DNA of 64,000 nucleotides from Stentor roeselii. Lineage: Eukaryota; Ciliophora; Heterotrichea; Heterotrichida; Stentoridae. The stretch spans positions 1 to 64,000 of the forward strand of contig RSEH01000211.1 in the NCBI GenBank assembly GCA_006503475.1. The letters run 5' to 3'. Under the pieces are notes generated by a model. It saw only the letters and a program-made list of their open reading frames with translations, did not search any database and was not told the origin of the DNA. Of the stretch, positions 45,294-56,105 are shown piece after piece (positions within the stretch are counted from its first letter, which is position 1; the number at the start of each line of letters is the position of its first letter). Both the position numbers and the translations under genes were made by a program.

Positions 45294-47939
45294 TTACAAA
45301 AAAATCAACTTCAAATAACTTTTTTCAACTTTTCTAAGAATTTTATTTTTTTCCTTTTCAGTCATTTCACAAAACTGAGGTAAAGTCTTTAAAAGTCTCA
45401 TCTGCCGATGAAAAGAAACATCAGGATTTTCCAAAACCCATTCAACAACATCCTGAATCTCCATTTCCCAAACTTGAAGATATTCAAGTTCTTCCTTCGG
45501 CCGAGGTACTTTAACTATTTTTTTCACAGTTTTCCAGAAAGATTTCAAATCTCTTCTCATTTGATTTCTTCCAGCAGTGTTAAAATGTGAAACAAGACTG
45601 AAACTTTCAATGATTTCATCAAAACAAATAGAAACTAACAATTCCAAGACTTTTAACCTGGCAGGTGAAGGGACGATGAGAGGATCATTTATAACTTGGC
45701 AGAATTCTTTGAAATATTTTACAAGTTTTATAACGAAACCACTTTTTCCTTCATATGTCTCTTCAGACCATTTGCTTTTTTCAATGAAAGGTCTTAGCCA
45801 GGATAATTCCAAGTTTCTTTTAAGAAGAGGTTCAAGAATAAAACAACTCAAATTACCTGAAAGTTCTGAATGACTTGTTAAAAATCTTTCTATCTGTGAA
45901 AATTCCTCTTCAGCTAATGAAAACTGTAGGACTTTGATACTTTCAAGACTTTTCAAGATATTTTTATAAGATTCTAGTGCAACTAGTGCCTTTGTCATTG
46001 AATTCGCGATTTCTTTTCGTGAATGAAGATTTTTTATGTTGGTATCAAGTTCGCCTGACTGGGTTTCTATCACGTCTTTCATTCGAAATGTGTGAATTTG
46101 CACTGGTCTGAACCTACTTTGAAATAAAAAAAGAGAGTAAAAGTAACTCAAGTCTTTTTCACATTTTTCCATCGGAGGGATTTCTTTATGAAGGTTTTTT
46201 TTCCACTCACTTGTGCTGAAAAAATGGAAAATTTCAAAAACCTGCTTAAATTTTACGTAAAAATCTAAAATTTCAGTAAGGTAGTGGAACACCTCGAATG
46301 AAAGAGGACTTAAAACTGATATTAAATCCATGTAGTTTCTTAAGATCTTTAAGATGTTCATTCCTGTCATTGAAAAAATTGGCGCGTTTGATTCGATGCT
46401 GATTCTTGGAAGAATTTTTGAAAAATTTTCTGGTTTTTCTTTGGAAAGTGAAAAAATTTCGCTTTTCATGAAAGATGAGAATGAAAAAGATGAGTTTAAA
46501 CTTTTTCGGGAATCTTGGGAAGATAAATTTTTGGATAATTCGGTTTGTAGGTTGAATGTCTTCGGAATTGGAAGTTGCTCCCATTTCTCTACTTCTAACA
46601 TGTTACTGAATAATACTTACACTACTTTTAACCAGTTTTGATGGTGAAAGGAAATCAAAAAATTTGAGAGTTTTGAAAGGACTGTGTTTTGGAGAGCCTC
46701 GGGAAAAACTTCTGAGAAGTTTTTGAAGAAGATTAAAAATGATGAAAAAAAATCTGAAAATTGACGAAGTTCTCCGTGTTGGAGTTGTCCGATTTGATTA
46801 CTTTGTTCAAAAAAACTGATAATTTTTTCATTGATATTTTTACAGAACTTCTTTTTATATTTTCTGATAGATTTGAAGAGTTTTTGATAAGAATTTTCAA
46901 CTGATTCAAAGTCTAAAAAATAATTCGAATTCCTCATGTTTTTAAATGAATCTTGAAGTGTTTCTGAATGGAACCAAGAAAGAATTTGATGATAGTTGAA
47001 CATCAAGTTCGTAAGACTAGAAAAAATCTCTGAGATCAAAGGAATGAAGTTTTTGACAGGAGTGATTTTTATCATGTAGGCAGTCGATGATAAAGTAAGA
47101 TGCGGGACAGCAGATTGAAAACTTTTCAAAAAGCATTCATCTACTTTTTCATCAAATATCGACTTGATAGCTGAAGAGACCTGGCCACTTCCATCCTCAG
47201 TTATCAATGCAAAAACTAAATTTCCAAATAAAACTGAATCAAACTTCAAGCAAATCTTTTCTAAATCTTCGTTAATATTTTTATTAACTTTTTCAAAGTT
47301 TTTACTTAAATTTTCTTTGAACTGCTGAAAAACCTTAAACTCAAAAATTTCATGATTTTCGCTGATTTCTTGAAATTCAGTTAAAATCTTCAAAACTTCA
47401 AAAAAATTCTTGTTTTCTAAACTTTCTTTGAATTTTATCAAAAATTTGAAAGAAAATTCCTCAAAAATCAGAAATTTTTTTATAAGAGTTTCAAGATTTT
47501 TCTGTCTTTTGTTAAGAATTCCGAGTTTTAAGTAGTTTTCTGCTAAAGTTTTTCTTAGAAGTTGATGATTTTTTAATAGACTTGTTGTTTGCTCCTCACT
47601 CTCTGTCAGTAAAGAGCTAAAGGACTGGACTGTGTTGAGACCTGATGAGAACTGGTTTGAGTTCTGCTCGATTTCATAGAAAAAAGATCTTGTTGATAAC
47701 GAATTCAGCTTTTCCAGTTCGTTAATCCTGCTGAAAATGTCTTGAAAACTAGAAAAAGACTTGCATTCTAATTCGAAGTGATTGGAATTTTCAAGCCAGT
47801 ACTCTTGAGGAAGATTTTCTATCAGATAAGATTTCAGCAAAGATGATTCGATTTCAATAGGCTGCTCTTGTCTCGGCTTATAAAATTGAAACTCTTTTTC
47901 AGAAGGGTCTTGCTTGAAAAAGCTTAAAAGATAATCCAT
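45294..47939 (-). CDS. VPS50: Syndetin/VPS50-like subunit of the EARP tethering complex, one 15-nt intron
   Basis: 876 residues after splicing out 46620-46606. The ATG at 47939 (MDYLLSFFKQ) is the first in frame after a stop. The N-terminal half is a long helical, coiled-coil VPS54-like region (~50-300). The C-terminal half resembles the syndetin tail: NILKILRNYMDLISVLSPLSFEVFHYLTEILDFY (~520-555, by position) and FWKTVKKIVKV..W..DVVEWVLENP near the end. EARP tethers recycling endosome carriers together with VPS51-53. Other CATCHR-family subunits are the alternative. The sequence is very Phe/Lys/Glu-rich and diverged. Confidence 0.65.
46606..46620 (-). other. 15-nt intron, phase 2
   Basis: GTAAGTATTATTCAG on the minus strand. 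Splicing turns ...KVV-stop into KVVNMLEVEKW and fuses the two halves of the syndetin-like gene. Confidence 0.88.
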
Positions 47940-48284
47940 TATGTTTTTGCAAATATTTCTAGAGTCCCTGATAAAACCTTGCAAAAATATCAACTATTAA
48001 AGCCTTACTTAAAAAGAAAGAATAAAGTCGCTTCTTTGAAACTTCAACAGTGATTAAATCAATCGATTTCCAATAAAACCTTGAAATAAATGAAAAGTTC
48101 TCAAGTAAAGTTATTAAAACAGCAAAAAGAGTAAAAAATATCAAATATTTAAAATATTGAAAAAATTATTTTTTTTTCACTCCACAAAACTTGAAGAACT
48201 ACTTCGAAACCTTCGAGCTATTCAATCAAAACTTCAGCCTTTAAATTTTACCAACTTGGAGACTTATCATTACAATCATTATAA
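47940..48284. other. Divergent intergenic region
   Basis: 345 bp between the syndetin-like start and the plus-strand gene at 48285. A 61-codon minus-strand frame here is hydrophobic and ends in a stop just before the syndetin start; I do not support it as a gene. Confidence 0.5.
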
Positions 48285-48734
48285 ATGGAAGAACTTCAAC
48301 ACTGGATTCAGCTCGGAAGAACCTTGAATATAAAGAAAACAAAATTCGAATTGATTTCAAGACAAGCCTATAAAAATATTGAAAAAATCCAAGAAAATAT
48401 AAAAAAAACTCAAGAAATGATGACTTGTTTGGAGACCATCACAGATGAATCAATAGAATTTTATTCAAAAACTCTTCAGAGATTTCAAGAAGCTCTTCTT
48501 AAACAGTTCGAGTTCACTCATCTCAAATCATTGACTCTGATCTTTTCTGTCCTAAGAAGTAAATTAAGACTTAGAAGCACAAGATTTAACTGTTTAATGA
48601 TTTTGAACACCTGCAAAGTCTTTAGGAGGCTCTTGGTTGATTTACTTGATATGCCATTTAAGGATATTATTTACATGGCGCTTTTCGAACTCGATATGAT
48701 CAAGCATGATATTAAAGAAAAAATGCTAATGTGA
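48285..48734 (+). CDS. Unknown helical protein
   Basis: 149 residues, almost entirely helical with a coiled coil at ~25-75, no membrane segment. Start context CATTATAAATG fits the local pattern. No family recognised. Confidence 0.6.
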   Translation: MEELQHWIQLGRTLNIKKTKFELISRQAYKNIEKIQENIKKTQEMMTCLETITDESIEFYSKTLQRFQEALLKQFEFTHLKSLTLIFSVLRSKLRLRSTRFNCLMILNTCKVFRRLLVDLLDMPFKDIIYMALFELDMIKHDIKEKMLM

Positions 48735-49048
48735 CTTGATCTAAATTAGCCTATTTAATGATATAACATCACTTTCTTCAATATTTTACAATAAAAAACT
48801 AAAAAGTTTAGAGATTTGTAGGATTTTTATGATTTTCATGATTTTTTAATATGCAAAAATCTCCGATTTTTGCTTGAATTTGAAGAAACTCTTCAATCCT
48901 GAACCTGATTCATCTAAAATTTTTAAATAAGGATAAAATTTTTACTGAATTAATTCAAAAGTAAAATTCATCAAACTTAAAATTTAACTTCTACACAAAA
49001 ACTCTAAATTTCTAAAATTTCATTCATAACTAAACCTCTAAATACAAC
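48735..49048. other. Convergent intergenic region
   Basis: 314 bp between two stops. The right half is A/C-rich on the plus strand (G/T-rich for the minus-strand gene). Nothing else seen. Confidence 0.6.
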
Positions 49049-49486
49049 TTAAAACAAATTACAAGTCATTCCACAGCTACAAACCCTTTCATCTTTCTTG
49101 GGTTCATCATTTTCGAAAAATGCTTTTTCAAGTCGGGTATAAACTTGTTTGATTTCATTAAGTTGCTCTTCACTTAAAAATTGGCCTTGATCTTGAAAAC
49201 CATCTGAAAAGTTCTGACTTTTTCTGTCGATATCATTAAGGAAAGTTTTCAGTTGTTGGAACAAGATACAATGAGGACAGTTCTGAGAGTTTTGACTGTG
49301 TTTAAATAGATTTTGAGTCTCGCATTCTTTCAGTCGATTTTTTATCATTTGGAAGAGTTCTCCTGTTGAATAGGTTTCAGGGGATGTTGAAAAGGGTCCT
49401 GTTTTTAATGTCGTAGGCGATTCAGATTCGGAGTCGTTTGTGTTGGTGATGACGATTTTTAGGTTAGATCTTTGAGAGCTTATCAT
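49049..49486 (-). CDS. Unknown protein ending in a CaaX-like box
   Basis: 145 residues. Ser/Thr-rich N-terminus, a helical middle with a CPHC pair (~70-73), and the terminal sequence CSCGMTCNLF. The last four residues, CNLF, fit a CaaX prenylation box (Phe last, usually geranylgeranyl), with two further Cys upstream that could be palmitoylated. No family recognised; lipid anchoring is prediction only. Confidence 0.6.
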   Translation of the reverse strand: MISSQRSNLKIVITNTNDSESESPTTLKTGPFSTSPETYSTGELFQMIKNRLKECETQNLFKHSQNSQNCPHCILFQQLKTFLNDIDRKSQNFSDGFQDQGQFLSEEQLNEIKQVYTRLEKAFFENDEPKKDERVCSCGMTCNLF

Positions 49487-50906
49487 TTTTTATTAGGGTA
49501 ATGAATTATTAGAGGATTTTTAGTGGATTTATATGGTTTTATTGTTGGTTGGATATATGCTGAAATGAAAAATGATGAAAATTTTATCAAGTTTTAGATT
49601 TTTTAAGAAAAACTGGATTAGATGTTAGAGAATTTAGAGTTTTTGGGTAGTTATTGATTTGATTATGCAGGGAGGTTTAAGTACTTTAAGAGAGGTATAT
49701 GTTTGAATATTTTAAAGGTTGATTGAGTTGATAAATTGAGGATGATTTTAGATGCTTTGAGGGTATTTGTTATTATTGAAGAATCATAGGGAAAGATGAT
49801 GAAAATTTTAAAATTTTGATGATTTATGAGGATTTAGGTATTTGAATGAAGTTTATTAGTTGGGGTAGTATTGAATTATACTCAATTGATATTTATTAAC
49901 TAAATGTATTACAATCTGATCAGCCAATTCATGCTCTTTAAGTTTGATAAACTTTAAATAAAGAAAATCTTTAAATATATAATAAGCAACCCTTAGTCTG
50001 AATAAAATTTTGAATTGTTTTTAAACCAATCTCTTTATCATATAAAAGCGCACTACCTAAGTCTTTGATCTTTCTCTTTTCGAATGAAAAATATCTGTTA
50101 TTTAAAGTCAAAGATCATAAAACTTTAAATAATAAATCTAATAGATTTCTAAATTTCGTTTGTCGGTATGGTAAAATTTAATCTTTTACCCTCCAACTTT
50201 GAGAAATATTCCTCCGTACATTATTTATCAAATCCAGAAAACCAGAAACTTAAAAAATCATCAACTTTCTTCCAGAAAGACAAGTCTTCAATCAGTCCTT
50301 TGATTCATCTATAAATAGAAGTAACTAATCCTTTCAAAAAAAACAAACCAGGTCTACTTTAATTTATTATTGAATATTCAAGAAATTATAGAAATAAATC
50401 TTAATTTTCATTTCGCTTGTCAAGTTTTTTCTAATCCATCTTTAAAGTCTTAAATTTAAACTATATGAGGATCTGTTGAATAAGTCATCAAGATAAAAAA
50501 AGCCTATCTCTCTGTTTCGCATAAAAAATTAAAGTCCTTTAAATTTTATCAAGTTGTTGGAGACCTCGCTCAAGGCAGTTGCATCAGTTTTCTTATAACT
50601 ATCCAAAGTCCTTAATATTGAAAGTCTATATTAAATGTAATGGCTATTGATTTGTCAATCAATTAACTCTCAATGCTCAGCCTATATTATAAACTGCATG
50701 ATTTTAAGATATTTCCACATATCTCACTTGCGCCTCGTTACTTCAATCATAAATCAGACACCACTGTTAAATAGTAGCCTTCTCCTTAAAACTCTAAAAA
50801 ATCCATAAATAAATTTCGATGCTAATGACCCTAATCTTTCACTAATTATAGAAATCCTTCTCAAAATCTTCCTTATTCCAAATAAGATTATTCAATTAAC
50901 AGAAAT
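49487..50906. other. Longest gene-free stretch, AT-rich
   Basis: 1420 bp. G/T-rich at the left (upstream of a minus-strand start), A/C-rich at the far right (downstream of a minus-strand stop), mixed AT between. I find no supported frame, tRNA or repeat. A non-coding RNA gene cannot be excluded by eye. Confidence 0.55.
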
Positions 50907-51566
50907 CTAAGTAAGAGGAATACTTTGGGCCTCTTCTTCTCGGTTTTCTTGAGACCTCAACTTGAGGAAAATAAAGAAGTACCCTGGCATGATGACTGAT
51001 GTGATGATCAAAGTTGAAAGAGACAAGTTGAATCCTTTTTCAGCACAAACACTTTTAATCCCATTGTATGCAAAATCATGTGAACAGCTTCCATAAGTCA
51101 TTTTCGTTAAGCTCGAAAAAATGACCACTGCTAAAATATGAAGAGCTTCCGCAACCAGTAGAAAAAAACCTGCTGTGACCGAGTTGATAAAAGACTTAAA
51201 ATAAGGAAACCTCACCAGTTCCAGTATTAAAAAGACAATCACGGTAGCCATAAGCACAATAGCAAAACTATCAAAAGTGACTAAAACCGCTCCAGCATAA
51301 TACCAATGCAAGTACCTAGAACAGTGATAATCACATTCATCATAACAGTGCAAAAAAGTATCTCCCTCATCACAGAAGCCAAGGTCATTCTTCGGTCCTA
51401 ACACCTTTCCCTTCAAAGTCCCCAAGTCAAATCCAGAATCAGTCCATTTCTGACTAAACCACTCATCACTAGCCAAAGACGCGATAAGAAGACAAAAAGG
51501 AACCAACAAAAAAAGACCAAAAATTATAATCCAAACCGCTTTTTTCAATCCAAAAGCCCTAGCCAT
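50907..51566 (-). CDS. Four-transmembrane protein with Cys-rich first loop (claudin-like topology)
   Basis: 219 residues from the ATG at 51566 (MARAFGLKK); an upstream GTG is not a likely start. Hydrophobic segments at ~10-33, ~90-115, ~127-152 and ~180-202. The first extracellular loop (~35-88) holds W, DLG and five Cys (CDEG..CYDECDYHC), a layout like claudin/PMP22-type tetraspan proteins. The second loop has two Cys. The C-terminus is short and polar. Family assignment is by topology only. It lies 32 bp downstream of the next minus-strand gene. Confidence 0.65.
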   Translation of the reverse strand: MARAFGLKKAVWIIIFGLFLLVPFCLLIASLASDEWFSQKWTDSGFDLGTLKGKVLGPKNDLGFCDEGDTFLHCYDECDYHCSRYLHWYYAGAVLVTFDSFAIVLMATVIVFLILELVRFPYFKSFINSVTAGFFLLVAEALHILAVVIFSSLTKMTYGSCSHDFAYNGIKSVCAEKGFNLSLSTLIITSVIMPGYFFIFLKLRSQENREEEAQSIPLT

Positions 51567-51598
51567 TGTCTTTATCACTAACTAAAATCAATAAATAC

Positions 51599-52048
51599 TT
51601 ACTCCCCAAGCATTTTCTTCGTGACAGTCCTTTGAAGCTTTTTCGTGAAAAGCATTTCCTGTTGTGTCCTCAATTTAAACTTCCTGTCATTTACGAACTC
51701 CTGACATTGTCCTAAAAGATCCTCTCTTCTTTCTTGGAATTCATCGAAAACTGGCTGCATTTTTCCAAGTTTCATGGTCAAAGAAACCACGTTTTTTCGA
51801 GTGAAGCCTACTTTTTGCTTAGTGTCTTCACAAAGGCTGTTTAAACTTTTCAAGTAATTTTCAGCTAAAAACGCTTGTGGAGAGTATGACGCGCAAAGGC
51901 GAAGACTGTGGATTTGCTTTGATTGGGTTTCGGCTTTGAAGACTTTTCGTGATCTGATGTGCTTTCCTAAGTCGCTTATTGGGTCTTTTCGGTGAACTTT
52001 TGGACTGGATTTGGTTGATGATGGCGAATTTAGACTTGTTTTAAACAT
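51599..52048 (-). CDS. Unknown basic helical protein
   Basis: 149 residues. Ser/Lys-rich start (~1-45), then a helical, coiled-coil-prone body (~60-145) with many Lys/Arg/Gln. No family recognised. Its ATG is only 9 bp from the divergent start of the MGC EF-hand-like gene. Confidence 0.62.
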   Translation of the reverse strand: MFKTSLNSPSSTKSSPKVHRKDPISDLGKHIRSRKVFKAETQSKQIHSLRLCASYSPQAFLAENYLKSLNSLCEDTKQKVGFTRKNVVSLTMKLGKMQPVFDEFQERREDLLGQCQEFVNDRKFKLRTQQEMLFTKKLQRTVTKKMLGE

Positions 52049-52057
52049 TAGATATAA
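52049..52057. promoter_or_regulatory. Nine-base gap between divergent start codons
   Basis: TAGATATAA separates ATG 52048 (minus) from ATG 52058 (plus). It contains the ATATAA seen just before many starts in this window. Confidence 0.55.
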
Positions 52058-52720
52058 ATGGGCTGCGCGAGTTCAAGGTTTGATAAAAGTCAGGAGGAAG
52101 TTGTTTTGGAAACTTTGGAAAGAAATTTGTTGTTTTGTAAGAACTCGGCTTGTGATGTGGACTTGATTGTTAGGAAGTATTCGTTTCAGGGAGTTATTAA
52201 TGAAAATCATTGGGGGAATATTGTCAAGATGCTTAATTTGAATTATACTTCTGAGAATATTAAGGAGTTTTACAGGTGTTTTGAAAGTAAGGACAAAGGA
52301 TTCTATCTTAATAAAATTCTTGTACTGGGAATACTTAATGGAAATGATTCAAAAGAAAACAAAGCCAGACTATTATTCGAAGCTTTCGACACTCTTGACT
52401 CGAAAATTGCAGATAAAAGCACTTTAAGATATATTTTTGATAGTATCATTGAATGCTCTGTTGAAAGTGTGAAATCACTTGTTAAAGTAATGAATCAAGG
52501 TGAAAAGGAAGAAAAACTCATAGAATTTTTACAAACTATTGGAGCAAAAGTAAGAAAGGTTCGTAAAACCTGGACTGAAAATATTATGCAAGATGAAGAA
52601 AATGTTTCTATGAACCGTTTCATTGAATTTATGAAAAATGATCAAGATATGGACTTGCTAAGTCCTGTTGGAGTTAGACACACCTTGAAAAAATTTAAGA
52701 TAGAAAATAAAGATAGTTGA
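52058..52720 (+). CDS. Lipid-anchored EF-hand-like protein (MGCASS start)
   Basis: 220 residues beginning MGCASSRF, a strong myristoylation/palmitoylation signal. The body has the helix-loop-helix rhythm of calcineurin-B/neuronal-calcium-sensor proteins (~45-120: FYRCFESKDKGFYLNKIL, LLFEAFDTLDSKIADKSTLRYIF; and ~185-195: VSMNRFIEFM), but the loops lack the full set of calcium-binding acids. Probably a membrane-bound calcium-sensor relative, possibly not binding calcium. Assignment is tentative. Confidence 0.65.
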   Translation: MGCASSRFDKSQEEVVLETLERNLLFCKNSACDVDLIVRKYSFQGVINENHWGNIVKMLNLNYTSENIKEFYRCFESKDKGFYLNKILVLGILNGNDSKENKARLLFEAFDTLDSKIADKSTLRYIFDSIIECSVESVKSLVKVMNQGEKEEKLIEFLQTIGAKVRKVRKTWTENIMQDEENVSMNRFIEFMKNDQDMDLLSPVGVRHTLKKFKIENKDS

Positions 52721-52806
52721 ATATCATAATTCATAATGAATTTTTATAAGCTTCAAACAAATGAATATGAAAGCGGTTCAAAATCAAATAAATCATAAAA
52801 TTTATT

Positions 52807-53259
52807 TTAATCATTAGAAATTTCTGATTCTTCACTATTTTCTTCCGATTCTTCGCTAATTACTTCAGACCCTTCATTCGAGTGTTTAGAATGAGAAGAG
52901 TTCGAATTAGAGATATTTTTTCCCTGTTCTTGATCATCTTTTAAAAGTTTTTCACTTTCTTTCATTCCTAAAGAGTCCCTGATGCCAAAGACACTTAGAG
53001 CTATTTCTAAGAATAGTCGAATTGTGAGTACTCCACACGGTAGTAGTATCAAAGATGTGGAAACTGAGACAAAAAGACCAATATTTCCTTTTAGAACACA
53101 ACAATATAAGGTAAAAAGGGTGCAAAACAGCCAAAGTAATGCCAAAGTCAAATAATAAAGAATTGGAACCCATCTTTCCTATATTTTCCTTACACTTTCC
53201 CATGAGTCGAAATAAAGAAGATCATTGAAATCTCGTTTTTCTTGAATTCGGAACTTCAT
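52807..53259 (-). CDS. DUF4282-like two-TM membrane protein, one 15-nt intron
   Basis: 145 residues after splicing (intron 53193-53179). Exon 1 (ATG at 53259) encodes MKFRIQEKRDFNDLLYFDSW, and exon 2 continues ESERWVPILYY. Two hydrophobic helices (~30-55 and ~60-85) are followed by RLFLEIALSVFGIRDSL, which resembles the R-x2-E-x7-F-I/R-x-N-L end of DUF4282 proteins. The tail is acidic and Ser-rich. Function unknown. Confidence 0.7.
53179..53193 (-). other. 15-nt intron, phase 0
   Basis: GTAAGGAAAATATAG on the minus strand. Removal gives ...SWES-ERWVP, joining a 5' exon with an ATG to a frame that otherwise has no ATG start. Confidence 0.85.
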
Positions 53260-53426
53260 ATTTAACTGTTTTATTTGAATAAGGCTGTATATTGAAATAG
53301 AATAAGTAAGTTTAAATCTAATAGAGTAGTTAAAGATTAATTATATTTAATCATCCATGATAATCATTTTTGAATTAATAGTGAAAAGAGTCTTGTTCTT
53401 TTTCCAGTGTTGGCTGTTTAAATTGT

Positions 53427-54722
53427 ATGAATAACTTAATTTATTTGGATGTTGTTTCCTTTCATTCCAATAAACTCCTACTCTATTATCATTCATCTAA
53501 TAACTTTTTTCGAATGTCAGAAAGAGGTACCTTAAGAAGCACCTTAACTCGTCTTAGCACAACAAGTCTTTCTTCAGATTATTTTCAGCCAGACATTCTC
53601 TGTCCTCTGGCTGAAGAACGAAATCTCTATCTGACAGACGATAAGTGTTTTAATTGCTCAACCAAATTTAATGTACCCGGAGTAGCCCATAGTAAAAAGG
53701 ATTTCTGCCGATTCTGTTATCGTGGGATGTGCGGGAATTGTATGCATCGTTTAACTTATTTCCATCAAGAGCTAGAAGAAAATCAACCGATTTGTCAACA
53801 GTGCATTCACAAAGTAACTATTTTAAGTCTTGACTTCCAAAACGAGATACAAAAAAACCGACTAGAAAGATTAGAACTTAGAAAAGAAATAAGCTTGGCA
53901 ATTACTCAAAGAATTCAAATCACAAAAGAAAGACAAGACCTTGAATATCATTTAACTGAAATCAAGAAATCTTTAGGAGAGAATTTAGAAGAAAGCTTAA
54001 AAAATATCGAAATTTTAAAGATAACCTTTGAGAGAAATAATGAAAAAGTTGAAGCTTTGAAGAATAGTGTCAATCAAAAAACTCTAGATTGTAGACAACT
54101 GATTCAAGAAGAAAAAGAAAAAAGTAAATTGAATTCACTTAATAAGAGTAAACTGCAGAAAGAAAAAATCGAGCAAGAAATGATCAGCTCGCAACTTTTA
54201 GAAGTCAATAGACAGGTCAATGTTTTTAAGAGGATTATTGATGACAGTGGAGAAACTGAAGAAGTCATTGCTGGGAATATCGAGAATTTGATTTCAAGTA
54301 TCACAGAACTGCAAGAAAAGTATGAAGATGTCACTAGTAAAATTAATCAAGGTAAAGAAATTCAGTCGTTTGTTGTTGAAGAGATTGGAAAAAATCAAGA
54401 GAAAATTGATGAATTGAATAAAAAACTGGAGTATTACAAAAAACCTTTGGGGGAGATGGAATTTAGTCAAATTGAAATTGATACTTTGAATAAGTTGAAA
54501 ATGCAAATTAAGGAATTAGATGAAATCATCAAGTTGAAAGAAGAAAGGAAAACTAGACATTATTCTATTTATCGAAAAGATCATACCCATGCTAAGATAC
54601 CTTTTACGTCTTTAGAAGAGGTCCCAATACAAAAATCTTCTGAAAATTCGAAAGCTTTTAATCAAGAGGATGGTAAGAAAACTGAAAAAAATTCTTGTTG
54701 TAGGGTTTGCATTATAATTTAG
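53427..54722 (+). CDS. Zinc-finger (FYVE-like) coiled-coil protein ending in a CaaX box
   Basis: 431 residues from the first ATG. A second ATG at 53514 (MSERGTLRST) gives 402 residues and may be the real start, because the first 29 residues look like translated AT-rich leader. A treble-clef finger at ~72-122 (CFNC, CRFC, CGNC, CQQC) resembles FYVE/FYVE-related domains that bind PI3P or Rab GTPases. A long coiled coil covers ~130-385. The end reads SCCRVCIII: CIII fits a CaaX box with extra Cys upstream. A prenylated membrane-tether or Rab-effector role is inferred. Confidence 0.7.
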   Translation: MNNLIYLDVVSFHSNKLLLYYHSSNNFFRMSERGTLRSTLTRLSTTSLSSDYFQPDILCPLAEERNLYLTDDKCFNCSTKFNVPGVAHSKKDFCRFCYRGMCGNCMHRLTYFHQELEENQPICQQCIHKVTILSLDFQNEIQKNRLERLELRKEISLAITQRIQITKERQDLEYHLTEIKKSLGENLEESLKNIEILKITFERNNEKVEALKNSVNQKTLDCRQLIQEEKEKSKLNSLNKSKLQKEKIEQEMISSQLLEVNRQVNVFKRIIDDSGETEEVIAGNIENLISSITELQEKYEDVTSKINQGKEIQSFVVEEIGKNQEKIDELNKKLEYYKKPLGEMEFSQIEIDTLNKLKMQIKELDEIIKLKEERKTRHYSIYRKDHTHAKIPFTSLEEVPIQKSSENSKAFNQEDGKKTEKNSCCRVCIII

Positions 54723-55582
54723 AATAATTAAGGTTTGGAATGATGGTTTATATTTTTTTATTTTAATGCCGATCATTTAATGGATATTGTTATTGAAACA
54801 TAATTTATAGGATCATGTTAAAGTCAAAGAACTAGAATTATTTATTCAGCTTTAGAAAACATTTGGCTATTTTTGAAGTTTTGAAAATTCTGATTTTTTG
54901 CTTGTTCTGTACTTCCAGAACTATTTTTCAGTTTTGTAGTTTTCTTTGTTAGAATTTAATTTACAACTAATTTGATGAAAGGAAGTTAGATGATCAATTA
55001 ATTCATTAAGGGTACTCTTAATGCCATCTATATTTGAGATGATTATTTATCAATTCGATGAATGAAATTCAAAAAGCACTTCAAATCAAAGATATAAGAC
55101 TTCATTGTTTAAAAAATTGTACTATTTCTTATTCGATTTCTTCTTGGCATTCAACTTTTGATATCAAATTTTCATAGTTTTTCTTCAATGATATTGGCAA
55201 CGTTTAATTAAGTTTTTTTTAAATATTTTTAAGGTTGATTAATTCAACGAATGAGGAAATTTGTGTTAATAGTTCAAGAAATACAGGTTATTTCTTATTG
55301 AACGTAAATAAAATTCTTATAAGAATTAACATTTTGTAATGAACCTAATTACTATAACAATATTTCCGAATTAATCATCATCATTTGAAAAATAAACTTG
55401 ATCAAGAATTGAAATATCTCCACTTTTTAGTCTTGATCATTTCTTTGAAGAATGATAATGTCTGAAAATGTTTATTTCATTATATTTACAAGAGTTCAAA
55501 TATCATGATCTAAACTCACCTATTAAAGATTTCGAAAGGTGTCTACCATTGATTATTAATAGTCTAAAGTAATTAATATTAT
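54723..55582. other. Convergent intergenic region, AT-rich
   Basis: 860 bp between two stops. No supported frame, repeat or RNA seen. Confidence 0.6.
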
Positions 55583-56086
55583 TTAAATATTTCTATCAGA
55601 GCAAGTATGTTGAGTTATAAAATCTTCAATCTCACCAAAGAAAAATTTATTTTTTTGCGGTTTTTCTTTAAACTTTGAGTTAAGAGAACAATGATAAGTT
55701 TTCTTTTCAAAAACAAAGTTTTTATCTTTGTTTTTCAGATGAAACTTGTAATACTCTACTAAAATCTTCTTACTAACAGTTTTCAATGAAGAAATCCTAT
55801 CATTGAATTCAGAATTTTCCTTAAAAAATCGATGATATCTAGGACATTTGTAAAACAGCGAATCCCAAAAACTTCCTGAATTCCCAATAAAAAATTTTTT
55901 TCCTTTATCAGATCGAAGTCCTTCTAACCCAAACCTATAATTCATGATTTGTATATTGTTCTGAAACTTGTTCCTGCAATGATAAAACCAGATCTTTGTT
56001 AAGAAATTATTATATTTCGAAACTTTTTTACCTTTGATCGCTTTCTTTGTTTTTCTGATCTGGCCTGAGAAGTTTGATTTGTTCAT
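55583..56086 (-). CDS. Unknown basic protein
   Basis: 167 residues, very Lys/Phe/Asn-rich, with no membrane segment. Scattered Cys and His do not form a clear finger. Start context GATATAAATG fits the local pattern. No family recognised; base composition is more AT-rich than most genes here. Confidence 0.5.
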   Translation of the reverse strand: MNKSNFSGQIRKTKKAIKGKKVSKYNNFLTKIWFYHCRNKFQNNIQIMNYRFGLEGLRSDKGKKFFIGNSGSFWDSLFYKCPRYHRFFKENSEFNDRISSLKTVSKKILVEYYKFHLKNKDKNFVFEKKTYHCSLNSKFKEKPQKNKFFFGEIEDFITQHTCSDRNI

Positions 56087-56105
56087 TTATATCTTGGAAT
56101 GATTG

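Noticed and set aside
45294-47993. Two neighbouring unknown genes in place of one syndetin-like gene
   Set aside because: A 15-nt intron with canonical ends fuses them, and the halves match the N- and C-terminal parts of one family.
49487-50906. tRNA or other structured RNA in the longest gap
   Set aside because: No T-arm consensus or cloverleaf could be found by eye; a covariance search would be needed.
54148-54162. GTAAACTGCAGAAAG as a hidden phase-1 intron in the zinc-finger coiled-coil gene
   Set aside because: The encoded residues fit the coiled coil and there is no T-rich or TAG end; RNA data would be needed to claim it.
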